A stretch of 64,000 bases of DNA, from the NCBI GenBank assembly GCA_024704765.1, contig JAKMXF010000324.1, forward strand, positions 186,001-250,000. The letters are read 5' to 3'. Source of the DNA: Oopsacas minuta (lineage: Eukaryota > Porifera > Hexactinellida > Lyssacinosida > Leucopsacidae). Every line of letters starts with the position of its first letter. Position 1 is the first letter of the stretch. The notes beneath the pieces are model-generated. The model was given only the letters and a program-made list of their open reading frames with translations, searched no databases and had not been told where the DNA came from. Shown here in pieces: positions 62,610 through 64,000 of the stretch. The position numbers and the translations under genes are program-made.

Positions 62610-63088
62610 TTTATATTTGTAATATAATTGTATAATTCGTCGTTTTCGATCATTTATATGGAATTATTAGACTTTTCAGTGTATTTATGTTCAATCAAAT
62701 TCCACTTATTTTAACGTATTTATCAGAGTGATTTTCTGTATATTTATTTCGTATTCTGAGTGGTTTATTTTATTCTATTGGGTCTGTCTACCACCTAGGA
62801 CCCCTTATACCCATTTCAACACATTCTGTGGACCCCTGCTCTCCTCCAGAGACCACTAAGGGCTCCATGAGCCACAGATTGGGATCCGCTACTCTAGCAA
62901 GCATTGTAAAAGTAATAATATTACCAGAAATTACATGTAGTGGGTGTCGCCTATATTAACCATCTCCTGGAAAACGGTACTCATATACTTTTGTATAATT
63001 CTATCGGTTATAAGAACATATTTTATTACCCCAAGGGTGTTCTTATTCGCGATAAACACCGTAATATGTTTTTAATAATAGCTTATAA
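62610..63088. other. Spacer after KCC with hAT-type remnant
   Basis: KCC 3' UTR followed by a hAT-type remnant at about 62785-62897 (TCTACCACCTAGGACCCC ... AGATTGGGATCCGCTAC). Nothing else recognised. Confidence 0.5.
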
Positions 63089-63911
63089 ATGGAATGGGAT
63101 GAGCTCAGACAACTAGAACCTGCCCTGACTCACTGGCTAGAGAAATACAGTAGTATAACTCTAGTCAGCGATAGCAAGAGAATGGTGGAGGAAGTTAAAG
63201 AAATATTCAAAGATAAAAACTTAAACACGAGTGCTCTAGTATTAAAGTATCATAGAATAGAAGAGCTAGTAATGAGATGTATACATCATCTCACGAGGGA
63301 AGGTAGACTGGATCAGTTAGATGATTCATTAACCCAGTTACCAGATCAGGTGATTGGAATTCAGTAGTCATTTTTAGTAAATTTTATTATAGGAAATAAA
63401 TGTGTAGTGAGTTAAGTCAAATTTGCAGTTTTGAAAGTAATTTATATAAAACTTGAAAATACATAAAATTTTGAATTTTCTGAATTTATTTGTACTAGGA
63501 TAATTTTCAATTTGACACAAAAGGTGTGAAAATATGATTAATCACCAAAGGGAATCTCGAAATGGACTTATTGCCTCCACAAGCAGGGCATGTGGAAACG
63601 GGTAACTTCTGGAAAAGTAGTGAAAAATTATAGAACGATTCCTAGAGTTTTTCTCCACCCTTGACGCTCCATCTATGGAGATTACACTGTGTTCTAATGT
63701 GATTATAATCCTGTAGGTATTCGCTTCATGTATTCCCAACCTTTCCTACGTGGAGCTGACCTACCATTTCCCTCAGACATTATCCTTATGTGCTCGTCTA
63801 ATCCACAGATTCTATAGAATTAAACAGAGAAGGAAGTTACCTATTCCTGTAATAGACACTCTGTTATACCAGTTATGCTTGTGGTTATTCAAATCTACTC
63901 TTCAGGAGCAA
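63089..63911 (+). CDS. Unknown gene, first two exons, continues past window
   Basis: Exon 1 is 63089-63349 (87 codons, MEWDELRQLEPALTHWLEKY start) with donor CAG/GTGATT. Exon 2 is 63717-63911 (65 codons) with acceptor CTGTAG and a strong donor CAA/GTAAGT. Both junctions are phase 0. The 152 residues are alpha-helical in look (VEEVKEIFKDKN, YHRIEELVMRCIHHLTREG, HFPQTLSLCARLIHRFYRI). No TM or signal peptide, and no family is recognised. The frame reads on a few codons past the second donor to a stop, so a two-exon short protein is the alternative. Confidence 0.55.
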
Positions 63912-63931
63912 GTAAGTGAACTTCAGGCTAG

Positions 63932-64000
63932 TGTTAGTTGGTAACTTGTTCAGCTCCAACGCCCGCATCAAGTTTACCTGCCTCATGAATATTGTCATTA
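63932..64000 (-). repeat. Right arm of the long inverted repeat
   Basis: Ends in CCTCATGAATATTGTCATTA, the reverse complement of 61491 onward. It abuts the window edge, so the repeat may be longer. It lies in the presumed second intron of the unknown terminal gene. Confidence 0.9.

Overview
The window is AT-rich nuclear DNA from an animal, most likely an invertebrate and possibly an early-branching one such as a sponge. I infer this from three things. Genes are split by short GT-AG introns, and one intron is a minor-class AT-AC intron. The gene set is animal-like: an axonemal dynein heavy chain, a KCC-type K-Cl cotransporter, a sialin-like SLC17 carrier, p22phox, an Ig-superfamily membrane protein and CHMP1. 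Introns and spacers are full of short inverted-repeat elements. The exact taxon cannot be fixed from the sequence alone.

Layout. Positions 1-8031 hold no gene I can support, only repeat copies. From 8032 to 23369 lie a VWA-domain gene (4 exons), an Ig receptor-like gene (4 exons), an Arf-like GTPase (minus strand), CHMP1, a row of three dsRNA-binding-domain genes, and p22phox (CYBA). Positions 23370-26805 are gene-free and rich in tandem repeats, including about 380 bp built from TATTCG/TATCCG hexamers. From 26806 to 33447 come MYG1, a PP2A B56 subunit, PDCL3 (with the AT-AC intron) and a small two-TM protein (minus).

The centre of the window is one minus-strand SLC17 gene of 10 exons, 33448-55893. 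At least six plus-strand genes lie inside its introns: an NDUFB10-like complex I subunit, the mitochondrial phosphate carrier SLC25A3, SMARCAL1, two acidic paralogues of unknown function, and a DNAH1-like dynein heavy chain whose second coding exon is about 12.3 kb long. The dynein frame is interrupted once, by an apparent 1-base loss in a C run at 46638-46641. The last part holds a complete 10-exon KCC gene (56749-62609) and the first two exons of an unknown gene that runs off the right edge. An inverted repeat of about 58-69 bp has one arm in KCC intron 9 and the other in the first gene's neighbour, at the window end.

Genes fall into two structural classes. Some are intron-rich with short exons (VWA, Ig, PDCL3, SLC17, KCC). 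Others are intronless or nearly so (CHMP1, CYBA, MYG1, PPP2R5, SLC25A3, SMARCAL1, ARL, most of DNAH1). Most genes are ordinary housekeeping or ciliary genes. The less ordinary features are the nested-gene cluster, the dsRBD cluster, the AT-AC intron and the many small DNA-transposon relics. Exon borders were placed by eye from reading-frame continuity, splice consensus and protein-family memory.
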